Origin: JAGLHV01 sp023143305 [NCBI: Clostridia bacterium] | Lineage (GTDB): Bacteria > CBDUZB01 > JAGLHV01 | Assembly (NCBI GenBank): GCA_030637025.1 | Contig: DAOVVV010000017.1 | Location: forward strand, 1-53,131 | Length of the DNA: 53,131 bases | Reading direction: 5' to 3' | Shown: positions 18,366 to 25,461 of the stretch, one piece after another | Layout of the letters: each line of letters begins with the position of its first letter | Numbering within the stretch: position 1 is the stretch's first letter | Translations under genes and position numbers: made by a program | The notes under the pieces: model-generated | What the model was told of the DNA's origin: nothing | Databases searched by the model: none | The model's input: only the letters and a program-made list of their open reading frames with translations

Positions 18366-18929
18366 TTATACGATAAAAGCACCATTAATATTCTTTATCT
18401 GCCTGACAATATCTTTTAGAGCGTCACACATTTTAACAAAATCTTTAACATCCGAAGGATTTTTAGAAAGGTCTTCAACGACTTTTTCTATTTGTTTACT
18501 AATCAGTTCTATATTAGCTCTTTCTTTTACAATTTCTTGCTGTATAAAGTTAATAGCCTCATTTACTTTTTGGGATAGTTCCTGTAATTCGTCATTTTTA
18601 CGTAAAACCACTTTCTGATTAAAATACCCGCCTCTCAACTTATCAAAAATCTTTTCGAAACGGTAAATAGGCCCGGCAACCCGGTGGGATACTAAAATAC
18701 TAAGCCCTACTCCAATAACAATAAGGAGTAAAATCCAGGATGTCATTAATACCTTAAAAACATTAATTTCCACTAATTGGTTAACAATAGCTCTATCCAG
18801 ACAATAAGTTCCCCAAGACACAACCATTCCGGTCAAAAGCATTAATAATAATATAATTATGGTAAACCTCATCTGAAACTTCATCTTTATAAGTTTAATT
18901 CTTCTCTTATTTCCACTTTTTTCTGACAT
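18366..18929 (-). CDS. HAMP-domain membrane protein without output domain
   Basis: 187 residues. Two transmembrane helices (about 22-42 and 63-82) with a short loop between them, then a HAMP domain starting HRVAGPIYRFEK (about 85-135), then a coiled coil (QQEIVKERANIELISKQIEKVV). There is no kinase, GGDEF/EAL or chemoreceptor signalling tip. It may relay a membrane signal to a partner protein. It follows the PilW-like gene by 23 bases on the same strand and is probably the last gene of the riboswitch 2 operon. Confidence 0.7.
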   Translation of the reverse strand: MSEKSGNKRRIKLIKMKFQMRFTIIILLLMLLTGMVVSWGTYCLDRAIVNQLVEINVFKVLMTSWILLLIVIGVGLSILVSHRVAGPIYRFEKIFDKLRGGYFNQKVVLRKNDELQELSQKVNEAINFIQQEIVKERANIELISKQIEKVVEDLSKNPSDVKDFVKMCDALKDIVRQIKNINGAFIV

Positions 18930-18952
18930 ATTTTCTCCTTTCTAATTATCCC

Positions 18953-19630
18953 TTAATTTAAATTAGGAGGACTTACTCCTCCTCTTAAAATAAACTCTTC
19001 TCTTCCTGCCGCAGTTCCTTCCTGCCCAACTCCCTTTTTCACTGTCAAAGTAATTTCAATGTAACGGATATCATAACGGTCATTACCTACAACCGGATTC
19101 GTCGGTAAAGGATTTCCGTTAATATCTTTATACATAAAATTTAAACCTGTTACTTCCACTGCCGAAAAAGTAAAATTTTTATTCTCAGTTATTCCACCTG
19201 CCTTTACCGAATGTCTTTGAACTTTTGTAGTCCCCACAGGAATAGAAAAAGTAATTGTTTCCGTATCTACATTAACCGCCCAATTAAGGTCATTATCTTT
19301 AACTCCATCGCGATTTAGATCCCGCACTACAGCGTTAAAAACAATTCTATCATCTTCAGCAATATCTATAGCCGGCCCATTCCCCCCACTACCAACATCC
19401 GTATTCCCAAATACATACCCTGCTTGCCGTATTTCTCTAATCATTTGCTGTAAAGCAATTCGGGCATTCTGTTGAACGTCTCTCTGTTGATCTGTCTTTA
19501 TCCATAGCCTTGTACTCCCTTGATATACAGAAGCAAAAGCCAACATAATCATCCCCAAAATAGCCAAACTAACCATTGTCTCAATTAAGGTAAATCCCCT
19601 ATTTTTCTTTTTTACCAATTTACCACTCAC
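18953..19630 (-). CDS. PilW-like minor pilin
   Basis: 225 residues. Class III pilin/prepilin signal KKKNRGFTLIETMVSLAILG with cleavage expected after Gly and Glu at mature position 5. PilW-type features follow: RRDVQQ-like segment QQRDVQQNARIALQQMIREI, then RQAGYVFG and a C-terminal block (DRYDIRYIEITLTVKKGVG). It overlaps nothing but lies 12 bases after the PilV-like gene. The PilW-like protein at 24191-24877 shares the same block order, so the PilV-PilW pair is duplicated in the window. Predicted inner-membrane minor pilin, processed by a prepilin peptidase not encoded here. Confidence 0.8.
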   Translation of the reverse strand: MSGKLVKKKNRGFTLIETMVSLAILGMIMLAFASVYQGSTRLWIKTDQQRDVQQNARIALQQMIREIRQAGYVFGNTDVGSGGNGPAIDIAEDDRIVFNAVVRDLNRDGVKDNDLNWAVNVDTETITFSIPVGTTKVQRHSVKAGGITENKNFTFSAVEVTGLNFMYKDINGNPLPTNPVVGNDRYDIRYIEITLTVKKGVGQEGTAAGREEFILRGGVSPPNLN

Positions 19631-19642
19631 TTGCCGTCTCCC

Positions 19643-20146
19643 TTATGGTTTAGCAATAATTGTTTCCAGTGTTACTGTCCTCAATAATGAAGAATCTATA
19701 GATTCAACGAAAACAGTTACAGTTTTATAACTGCTAACACCTACAACCGTAGTCACTACCTTATATTTCCGATTACCCCTAACCCCTGCTGCACCGGTAG
19801 AAAGAATAATCGGGTTAAACGGATCAGGATAAGTATTATCAGGACCTAATTGAATTTCTCGATAATTAGCCGTTTCAATAGTCCCGGAATCATTAGTATC
19901 ACCTATTTCATACCCGGTACTGGTAGAAGCAACTCTTTTTACTATTTCAATAAATTCTTCTGCTCGCTGAGTAGCTAATGTATCCCATCTATCCCGCACA
20001 TTACCTTTCATTACCATACTCAACACAGGAATCAGTCCTAATAAAACAAGAGATAAAAGGACCATTCCTACTATTAATTCTATAAGAGTCATTCCTCTTT
20101 GTTCTCTTATTTTACTAACTTTTTTTCTTTCCATCATTATTTCCAC
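19643..20146 (-). CDS. PilV-like minor pilin
   Basis: 167 residues. Prepilin signal EQRGMTLIELIVGMVLLSLV with cleavage after Gly and Glu5 of the mature pilin. After the helix comes GNVRDRWDTLATQRAEEFIEIVKR, and a repeat of this pattern (TRDRWETFAVAQTRELIETIKR) occurs in the paralogue at 24891-25370. Both also contain GDTND. It lies 189 bases behind the PilX-like gene 20335-21408 and 12 bases before the PilW-like gene, which fits a PilX-PilV-PilW-HAMP operon. No separate riboswitch precedes it. Confidence 0.8.
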   Translation of the reverse strand: MEIMMERKKVSKIREQRGMTLIELIVGMVLLSLVLLGLIPVLSMVMKGNVRDRWDTLATQRAEEFIEIVKRVASTSTGYEIGDTNDSGTIETANYREIQLGPDNTYPDPFNPIILSTGAAGVRGNRKYKVVTTVVGVSSYKTVTVFVESIDSSLLRTVTLETIIAKP

Positions 20147-20334
20147 CTATAAAAATCATTTCTAAAATTAAATCAAAACACACACTATTTTTCTATTAAA
20201 CAATATATCTCTATTTTTTAAATCTGTCAAGAAAATTCGGGCAGGAATTTGTTTGGTGATTCTAATAACTTTTAAATTTATCACCAAAAAAATACTTTTC
20301 TTTTAAAAAATTTACGACTTTAAAAAAGGCCCTA

Positions 20335-21408
20335 TCATATTTTTTCTTCTCTCCAGGAAAGTATTTTTACCTGATCTATTCCCCCAACCCCTCCTATGCC
20401 GTTTAAATTTGCATCATAGATCATATCCGGATTTCCATTACTATCATACTTATAAACATTCATAGCACCTGTAACCAGATTATTTCCTCTTGAAAAACAG
20501 TTATACTTAGGAGCATAAACAGCCGCATAAATATCAGCAGTGCCATGTAAATCTATATTACCACTTTCTCCCGTACCATAGAGAAAAAACTTGGTGGCAT
20601 CTGCTCCGGTATTTACAAAACCAGTCCCTGCAGCATCAATATCACCGGAACAATATAAAAAAACTGCATCCCCTCCGGGGATTGTATTCAGGGTTATTCT
20701 AGCATTTCCCCCGATATTTATAGAAGTACAAGTATAAGTTCCCGGATTTATAGTAAAATTACTATTTCCATTTAGATTTATTACTCCTAAATCTATTGCT
20801 GTTTCCGGAGCAACCAGGGGAGAAAAATCAGCAACTGAAATATCTCCGTCGGTAACTGTCCCGGTAATAGTTACACTACCTTGACTATTTGCGGTACCAC
20901 TGGTAATTACATCCCCCTCTACTAAGCAACTCCCTCTAATATCAATTCCCCCATCCCCCGCGGTAACAGCAAAATCAAATAAACCATGATTGTTGAATGG
21001 TATCCTGTTAACAAAAGCAACAACTTTTATTGTTTCGCTTGCCTGAATCATATCCGGAACATAACCAATGGATTCTATGCCGTAACGATTAGCCGGTAAA
21101 ATACTTCCTTCAAAAGCACTTCCCGGGGTAGAAATATTAATTGTATACTGCCCTGTTGATAAACTTTGTACTGCTCCGGTACCGGTATATGCTGAATTAT
21201 TAACAATTTCAGCCATAGCTCTTTGTATCCCGGCATCAGCTAATTGAAAAGCCCTGATTGTTTTCTTTGCCGATACAACCATCTTTGTTTCTATTTTGAT
21301 TAAATGGGACAAACCCATTCCCACAGGCACTAAAACTAAAATCATTAACAAGACTAATGGTAAAACAATTCCTTTTTCTGAGTGTAAATACATACTTTTT
21401 TTACCCAT
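20335..21408 (-). CDS. PilX-like minor pilin (riboswitch 2 controlled)
   Basis: 357 residues, paralogue of 16980-18065. Prepilin-like N-terminus SEKGIVLPLVLLMILVLVPV, then AFQLADAGIQRAMAEI. The passenger is beta-rich with NGNSNFTINPGTYTCTSINI and GDIDAAGTGFVN, and the protein ends in ILSWREEKI. Likely a large minor pilin or pilus-associated adhesin with a beta-helix-like passenger. It is the first gene behind riboswitch 2; genes for PilV-like, PilW-like and HAMP proteins follow on the same strand. Confidence 0.75.
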   Translation of the reverse strand: MGKKSMYLHSEKGIVLPLVLLMILVLVPVGMGLSHLIKIETKMVVSAKKTIRAFQLADAGIQRAMAEIVNNSAYTGTGAVQSLSTGQYTINISTPGSAFEGSILPANRYGIESIGYVPDMIQASETIKVVAFVNRIPFNNHGLFDFAVTAGDGGIDIRGSCLVEGDVITSGTANSQGSVTITGTVTDGDISVADFSPLVAPETAIDLGVINLNGNSNFTINPGTYTCTSINIGGNARITLNTIPGGDAVFLYCSGDIDAAGTGFVNTGADATKFFLYGTGESGNIDLHGTADIYAAVYAPKYNCFSRGNNLVTGAMNVYKYDSNGNPDMIYDANLNGIGGVGGIDQVKILSWREEKI

Positions 21409-21457
21409 TTTTTTTCCTCCATTTATCTTTGAGTTTAGCCAACTGTTACCGGTAAAT

Positions 21458-21608
21458 AAAAAACCGGATTACCCATTTTGCTACGGATAATCCGGTTTAA
21501 TAAACTTCTTCCTTGATTTTTCTTTTATTTTCGGTAACCCGACTACCCGCCATTATTTAGTGACGAGCCCGTAGCTTTGCGTCCCACCTTTACAGATGGT
21601 TTGCCTTT
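21458..21608 (-). ncRNA. GEMM-I cyclic-di-GMP riboswitch 2 with terminator
   Basis: The aptamer (21608-21531, minus) reads GGCAAACC, a stem with GTAA tetraloop (CCATCT-GTAA-AGGTGG), GACGCAAAGCTACGG, a second hairpin and GTCGGGTTACCG: a textbook GEMM-I. The Vc2 G20 equivalent is G, so c-di-GMP is predicted. The terminator (21458-21498) pairs CCGGATTATCC with GGGTAATCCGG, followed by six T. The 5' arm of the terminator resembles the aptamer's 3' strand, so the terminator's 3' arm could pair with either. Confidence 0.88.
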
Positions 21609-21639
21609 ATCGATATTAATTTATACTTCACTCATTTTT

Positions 21640-21668
21640 AGTATAGCATCATTTTTGCAATTCGTCAA
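21640..21668 (-). promoter_or_regulatory. Promoter of riboswitch 2
   Basis: TTGACG (21663-21668) and TATACT (21640-21645) with a 17-base spacer on minus, placing transcription start about 25 bases before the aptamer. Confidence 0.6.
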
Positions 21669-21727
21669 GAGCAAAATTAAGTTTTTATACAATTTTTTTC
21701 ATAGTTACTTCAAATTATTAGTAAAAT

Positions 21728-21788
21728 AATAGGAATTAGACCCGAACTTCAGATAAAGACTATTAAAATTTCAGGTTTAACTCCTATT
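21728..21788 (-). terminator. Imperfect inverted repeat between pilin transcripts
   Basis: AATAGGAATTAGACCCGAA (from 21728) mirrors TTCAGGTTTAACTCCTATT at the other end with a few mismatches, enclosing about 22 bases. It lies just after the stop of the small membrane protein gene (21793) and upstream of the riboswitch 2 promoter. It probably ends the upstream transcript; there is only a weak T-run, so a REP-like repeat is the alternative. Confidence 0.45.
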
Positions 21789-21792
21789 CATT

Positions 21793-22098
21793 TTATCTTT
21801 TCTTTTTTTTATTTTTCTTTTTAGGAGATTTCAACAATATCCATCCAATAACCACACCTGCGATTATAATAAAAACTAATCCTTTATTGCCCTTCTCAAT
21901 TTCTTCTTTTTTCTCTTCGGGCTTTACCTCTGCTTTTTCCCCGGAAACAACAGTCTCTACCGGTGCTTCCACTTTTTTACTTTCCAGACGCCTTTCTACC
22001 GGAGATGAACCAACTATTTTAACCCCGGCAGCTCCTCTTGCAAACAACATTCCTAATACCAAAAAACTAAAAATTACTAGCGAAAATTTCTTTATCAT
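21793..22098 (-). CDS. Small secreted protein with C-terminal membrane anchor and basic tail
   Basis: 101 residues: an N-terminal signal peptide (about 1-24), a charged linker rich in E, K, P and V, one hydrophobic segment (LVFIIIAGVVIGWILL, about 73-88) and a very basic end (KSPKKKNKKKKR). This layout resembles tail-anchored or sortase-like C-terminal signals, but no LPxTG or PEP motif is seen. It lies 50 bases downstream of the large PilX-like gene on the same strand, so it is probably co-expressed under riboswitch 3. No known family was recognised. Confidence 0.6.
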   Translation of the reverse strand: MIKKFSLVIFSFLVLGMLFARGAAGVKIVGSSPVERRLESKKVEAPVETVVSGEKAEVKPEEKKEEIEKGNKGLVFIIIAGVVIGWILLKSPKKKNKKKKR

Positions 22099-22147
22099 TT
22101 TTTTCTCTCCTATATTTTTTTAAAACTCATTTGTTTACTACTTTCTG

Positions 22148-23887
22148 TTATTCTCTCCTCCAACTTGGTGCTGTATTAAAATCCAGAACATCCACCTGAT
22201 AAGCACCCAAAGTAGGAAATTTCGGTGGGATTATGCCTTGTTTAAACCTAACATCATAAACATATTGATCTGAATAACCATGTTCAAATGCTCCCGTAAG
22301 ACTATTAAAGACTCCATGATAACCCATTTGGTCACCAATTACTCCTCCTAATAAATTCAAATCTCCCCGTAAACCACAACCAAGATAATTTTCTACCTCA
22401 AATATACCCTGCGGAGTCATAATAGAGGCTTGTATTGTAATATCATTAGGAGCAGTAGTTCCAATCAAAATATCATCATTCCATGAAAGGATACCTAAAA
22501 CATTAGTTGCAGCTGGATTTCCAAGGGGATCATCTGCATATTGAATATGATTATCAATAGTAATCCCCCCGGTACTAGCAATAGTAACCTGGGAATCTTG
22601 CTGAACCGTACCGGAAAGAGCAGCTACTTCACCGCCGTTACTAAAAATTACCCCATTAGTAGTTCCGGTGTAATTATAAGTATTTGTACCGTCAACAAAC
22701 TGAGTATTTCCGGTATTCATATCAACAGAAACAGTATATGTCGTCCCATTATTATGGTCAATACTATATACTGCCGTATTTCCCAGATTTGCCGTACTCA
22801 TAGTGAAACTATTTACATCCCCCTGAATATAAATACCCCCGGTTACATTAGCTCCATCATTAGGAACATAAACTCCATTAGCATAAGCAGGTATCACAGA
22901 TCCTTCGATTAAACCCAATGCCGTAGTTTGCTGTAGTTGCATTTGAACAAGTGCAGGCATATCAATTATATCTACACCTCTCTGAAACCCTGCGTTAAAT
23001 ATCGGCCGATCATCACCTGCACTAGCCACTAGATCACCATTATCATAAAAATCCGCATCTAACTGACCCCCGTGAAAAAAATTAGCTGTAGCTGCCGAAC
23101 AGGTAACTTCATCATTGAAAGTACCGGAAATACCATTGTTCGCGGGATCACCAAAAAAATTGAGTTCATCGTTAAAATGAACCGGACCGGTAAAATCATA
23201 ACGGGAGGTAAACCAATTATTATTCTGTAAACTGTTACAGAAAAGATTATACCGGGTAAAACTCGGTTTTTGTATTGTTATCTCAAATTCACCACCGGGG
23301 CGAACAGCATTGGGACCAAGCGAATCTATTACCAGAGTAGAAGTTTTATCTGCTTGTGTCTCGTATTTTACTGTACTATTTGTTATTATTCGATATTTAA
23401 AATAAAAATGGGCTATAGGATTATCCGGACCTCCTCCATGCGGATCCCACCCGGAAGCCTGAGTAGTACTAATAACAACCATAGTGCTGTAACTTCCTGT
23501 TTCTAGATTTTCTGAAAAAGTAAGGGTTGCAGAAGTCATTCCAATATTAAATGTATCAGTCGAAGCAGAATTAACCATACAATCTCTAACAAAATTCATC
23601 GGATTACTTGTATAAGCCTGTATTGCCGCAGAAACATAATTATTTGTATTCAAGTTTTCTTTCAGATCTTCATTTATGCGCTTTTTTAATTCTATCAATC
23701 CTCTATTAGCTGCCCCTTCAGCAAGTTGATCCGCCTGAGCAGAAACTTTACTTTGTCTTACCACCTTAGTCTCTTGTTTTAAAAAAAACACTAATCCTAT
23801 AGCCACCGGAACAAAAACAACAGCTATTAAAAAAACCATAGGTAAAGCTATCCCTTTCTCATTTAAACCCTTTTTTATCCCTAACAT
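22148..23887 (-). CDS. Large PilX-like minor pilin (riboswitch 3 controlled)
   Basis: 579 residues. Prepilin-like start NEKGIALPMVFLIAVVFVPV, then SAQADQLAEGAANRGLIEL, the PilX N-terminal arrangement. The long passenger is rich in N, T, G and S, has few lysines, and contains IQGDVNSF and GILSWNDDILIG; the ILSW element recurs at the C-termini of the two shorter paralogues. It is probably a surface-exposed minor pilin or adhesin. It is the first gene after riboswitch 3, which is the one with A at the ligand-recognition position. Confidence 0.72.
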   Translation of the reverse strand: MLGIKKGLNEKGIALPMVFLIAVVFVPVAIGLVFFLKQETKVVRQSKVSAQADQLAEGAANRGLIELKKRINEDLKENLNTNNYVSAAIQAYTSNPMNFVRDCMVNSASTDTFNIGMTSATLTFSENLETGSYSTMVVISTTQASGWDPHGGGPDNPIAHFYFKYRIITNSTVKYETQADKTSTLVIDSLGPNAVRPGGEFEITIQKPSFTRYNLFCNSLQNNNWFTSRYDFTGPVHFNDELNFFGDPANNGISGTFNDEVTCSAATANFFHGGQLDADFYDNGDLVASAGDDRPIFNAGFQRGVDIIDMPALVQMQLQQTTALGLIEGSVIPAYANGVYVPNDGANVTGGIYIQGDVNSFTMSTANLGNTAVYSIDHNNGTTYTVSVDMNTGNTQFVDGTNTYNYTGTTNGVIFSNGGEVAALSGTVQQDSQVTIASTGGITIDNHIQYADDPLGNPAATNVLGILSWNDDILIGTTAPNDITIQASIMTPQGIFEVENYLGCGLRGDLNLLGGVIGDQMGYHGVFNSLTGAFEHGYSDQYVYDVRFKQGIIPPKFPTLGAYQVDVLDFNTAPSWRRE

Positions 23888-23925
23888 TTTTTTCTACCCC
23901 CTCTTTAAAAAAATAACGCATCGAC

Positions 23926-24034
23926 AAAAAAACCGGATTACCAATTTTTTTTAACTTTCGGTAACCCGGCTTTCGCTATTACTTAATAGTGGCCCGTGGC
24001 TTTGCGTCTTCGTTTTACAACGAATTTGCTTTTG
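23926..24034 (-). ncRNA. GEMM-I riboswitch 3, possibly cGAMP-type, with overlapping terminator
   Basis: The aptamer (24034-23958, minus) reads AAAAGCAAA, a stem TTCGTT-GTAA-AACGAA, GACGCAAAGCCACGGGCC, a hairpin and AAGCCGGGTTACCG. The base matching Vc2 G20 (the base before GCAAA, position 24030) is A; in Geobacter GEMM-Ib aptamers A here goes with recognition of 3',3'-cGAMP. The terminator (23926-23970) uses the aptamer's own 3' strand: CCGGGTTACC pairs with GGTAATCCGG, then seven T. Aptamer and terminator are therefore mutually exclusive, which predicts an ON switch. Confidence 0.85.
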
Positions 24035-24079
24035 TCTCTTAAAATTTTAAGGCACTATATCTACTTTCCCTTTACTATA

Positions 24080-24107
24080 AGGATATCACTTTTTTCTTCT
24101 TTGTCAA
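24080..24107 (-). promoter_or_regulatory. Promoter of riboswitch 3
   Basis: TTGACA (24102-24107), 16-base spacer, TATCCT (24080-24085) on minus, lying between the PilW-like gene's stop at 24191 and the aptamer. The PilX-like gene thus has its own start separate from the PilV-PilW pair upstream. Confidence 0.5.
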
Positions 24108-24190
24108 CAGAAAACAGTATTTATTATTATTTACCAAAAAGAAATGTTTCCGTTTTTAAAATCTTTGCGAAAAAAAATAAAAAGTTATTT

Positions 24191-24877
24191 TCACTGCTTT
24201 AAATTAGGCGGACTGACTCCCGAGGTTAATGTTATTTCTTCATATCCTGCAGCTGCCTTTTTGTCTCCTGCTCCTTTTTTTACCGTTAAATTAATTTCGA
24301 TATAGCGAATATTATATCTATCATTACCAGAAATCGGAAATGTAAAGACATTTCCTGACTCGTCTCTATATTTAAATTCAAGATTTTCCACCCCCACTTG
24401 CGGCAAAGTAAAATCCATATCAAGAACTCCATACGCAGATACAGAACGTTTTTGAATTTTTTTTCTGGAAGTACCGGAAATAGGCATCATAGAAAAAGTT
24501 ACCGTCTCCGTATCTCTATTAACCGACCAGGTAGTAGTATCTTCTTTAAGTCCATCCCCATTTACATCCCTGATTACTGCATTAAAACTAATTCTATTCT
24601 GCTGGGCTATATTAATTGCCTGTCCAATACCGGGGGGTATGTCTGTTGAAGCTCTATTTCCATAAATATATCCCGCCTGTTTTATATCCTTAACCATCTG
24701 ATCCAGTGCTATTCGGGCATTCTGTTGAACATCCCGCCGCTGATTTGATTTGAACCAGACTTGTTGATTTCTTTTTTGCACCAAACTCCCCATCAATACC
24801 ACCACAGATAAAATAGCAACACTAATTATTACTTCTAACAAAGTAAAACCTTTTTGTTTTCTGTCTTTCTTTCGCAT
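24191..24877 (-). CDS. PilW-like minor pilin
   Basis: 228 residues, paralogue of 18953-19630. Prepilin signal KQKGFTLLEVIISVAILSVV (Glu5 present), then QRRDVQQNARIALDQMVKDI, KQAGYIYGN and a C-terminal block DRYNIRYIEINLTVKKGAG. The block order matches the other PilW-like protein closely. It lies 13 bases after the PilV-like gene and is expected to be co-transcribed from the promoter at 25408-25435, not from a riboswitch leader. Confidence 0.8.
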   Translation of the reverse strand: MRKKDRKQKGFTLLEVIISVAILSVVVLMGSLVQKRNQQVWFKSNQRRDVQQNARIALDQMVKDIKQAGYIYGNRASTDIPPGIGQAINIAQQNRISFNAVIRDVNGDGLKEDTTTWSVNRDTETVTFSMMPISGTSRKKIQKRSVSAYGVLDMDFTLPQVGVENLEFKYRDESGNVFTFPISGNDRYNIRYIEINLTVKKGAGDKKAAAGYEEITLTSGVSPPNLKQ

Positions 24878-24890
24878 TTTTTTCTCCTCT

Positions 24891-25370
24891 TTACGGTGAA
24901 GAAAGTATCGTTTGCAGTGTTACCGCTTTCAATAATGTTTCTGTGGAAGAACCTAACGGCTCTACCCAAACGGTTATGGTCTTATAGCTCGATGTTCCAA
25001 TAGGTGTAGTAATTACCCTGTAATGTCTATTAACCTTCATCGTTTTCGCACCTGAAATAAAAGTAATCGGATTATTCGGGTCGGGGTGATTTCCATCGAC
25101 AAGAGTAAGCTCTTGATATCCTGTAGTATTATTGAGAAGAGCATCGTCATTGGTATCACCATTTATATACCCGGTCGGCGTAGAAGCTATTCTTTTTATG
25201 GTTTCAATTAATTCGCGGGTTTGTGCTACCGCAAAGGTTTCCCATCTATCCCGGGTATTAACTCGCATCATCGCTATAAACATAGGCATAAGACCCATTA
25301 ATAGGGTAACTAAAACAACCATAGCAATAATCACTTCCATTAAAACCATCCCTCTACTGTTTTCTTTCAT
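24891..25370 (-). CDS. PilV-like minor pilin
   Basis: 159 residues, paralogue of 19643-20146. Prepilin signal NSRGMVLMEVIIAMVVLVTL, followed by TRDRWETFAVAQTRELIETI and a short beta-rich C-terminus with WVEPLGSSTETLLKAVTLQT. First gene of a PilV-PilW pair behind a TTGACA promoter; unlike its neighbours it has no riboswitch. Confidence 0.8.
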   Translation of the reverse strand: MKENSRGMVLMEVIIAMVVLVTLLMGLMPMFIAMMRVNTRDRWETFAVAQTRELIETIKRIASTPTGYINGDTNDDALLNNTTGYQELTLVDGNHPDPNNPITFISGAKTMKVNRHYRVITTPIGTSSYKTITVWVEPLGSSTETLLKAVTLQTILSSP

Positions 25371-25407
25371 TTTTTTATTACCTCTTGTTTTTCTATATAT
25401 ATATAAA

Positions 25408-25435
25408 ATAATACTCTTTTTTTTCTATTTGTCAA
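25408..25435 (-). promoter_or_regulatory. Promoter of the upstream PilV-PilW pair
   Basis: TTGACA (25430-25435), 16-base spacer, TATTAT (25408-25413) on minus, in the short gap between dnaE and the PilV-like gene. No aptamer follows. Confidence 0.55.
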
Positions 25436-25461
25436 TGAGAAAAAAACTGTTCTCATTAATT

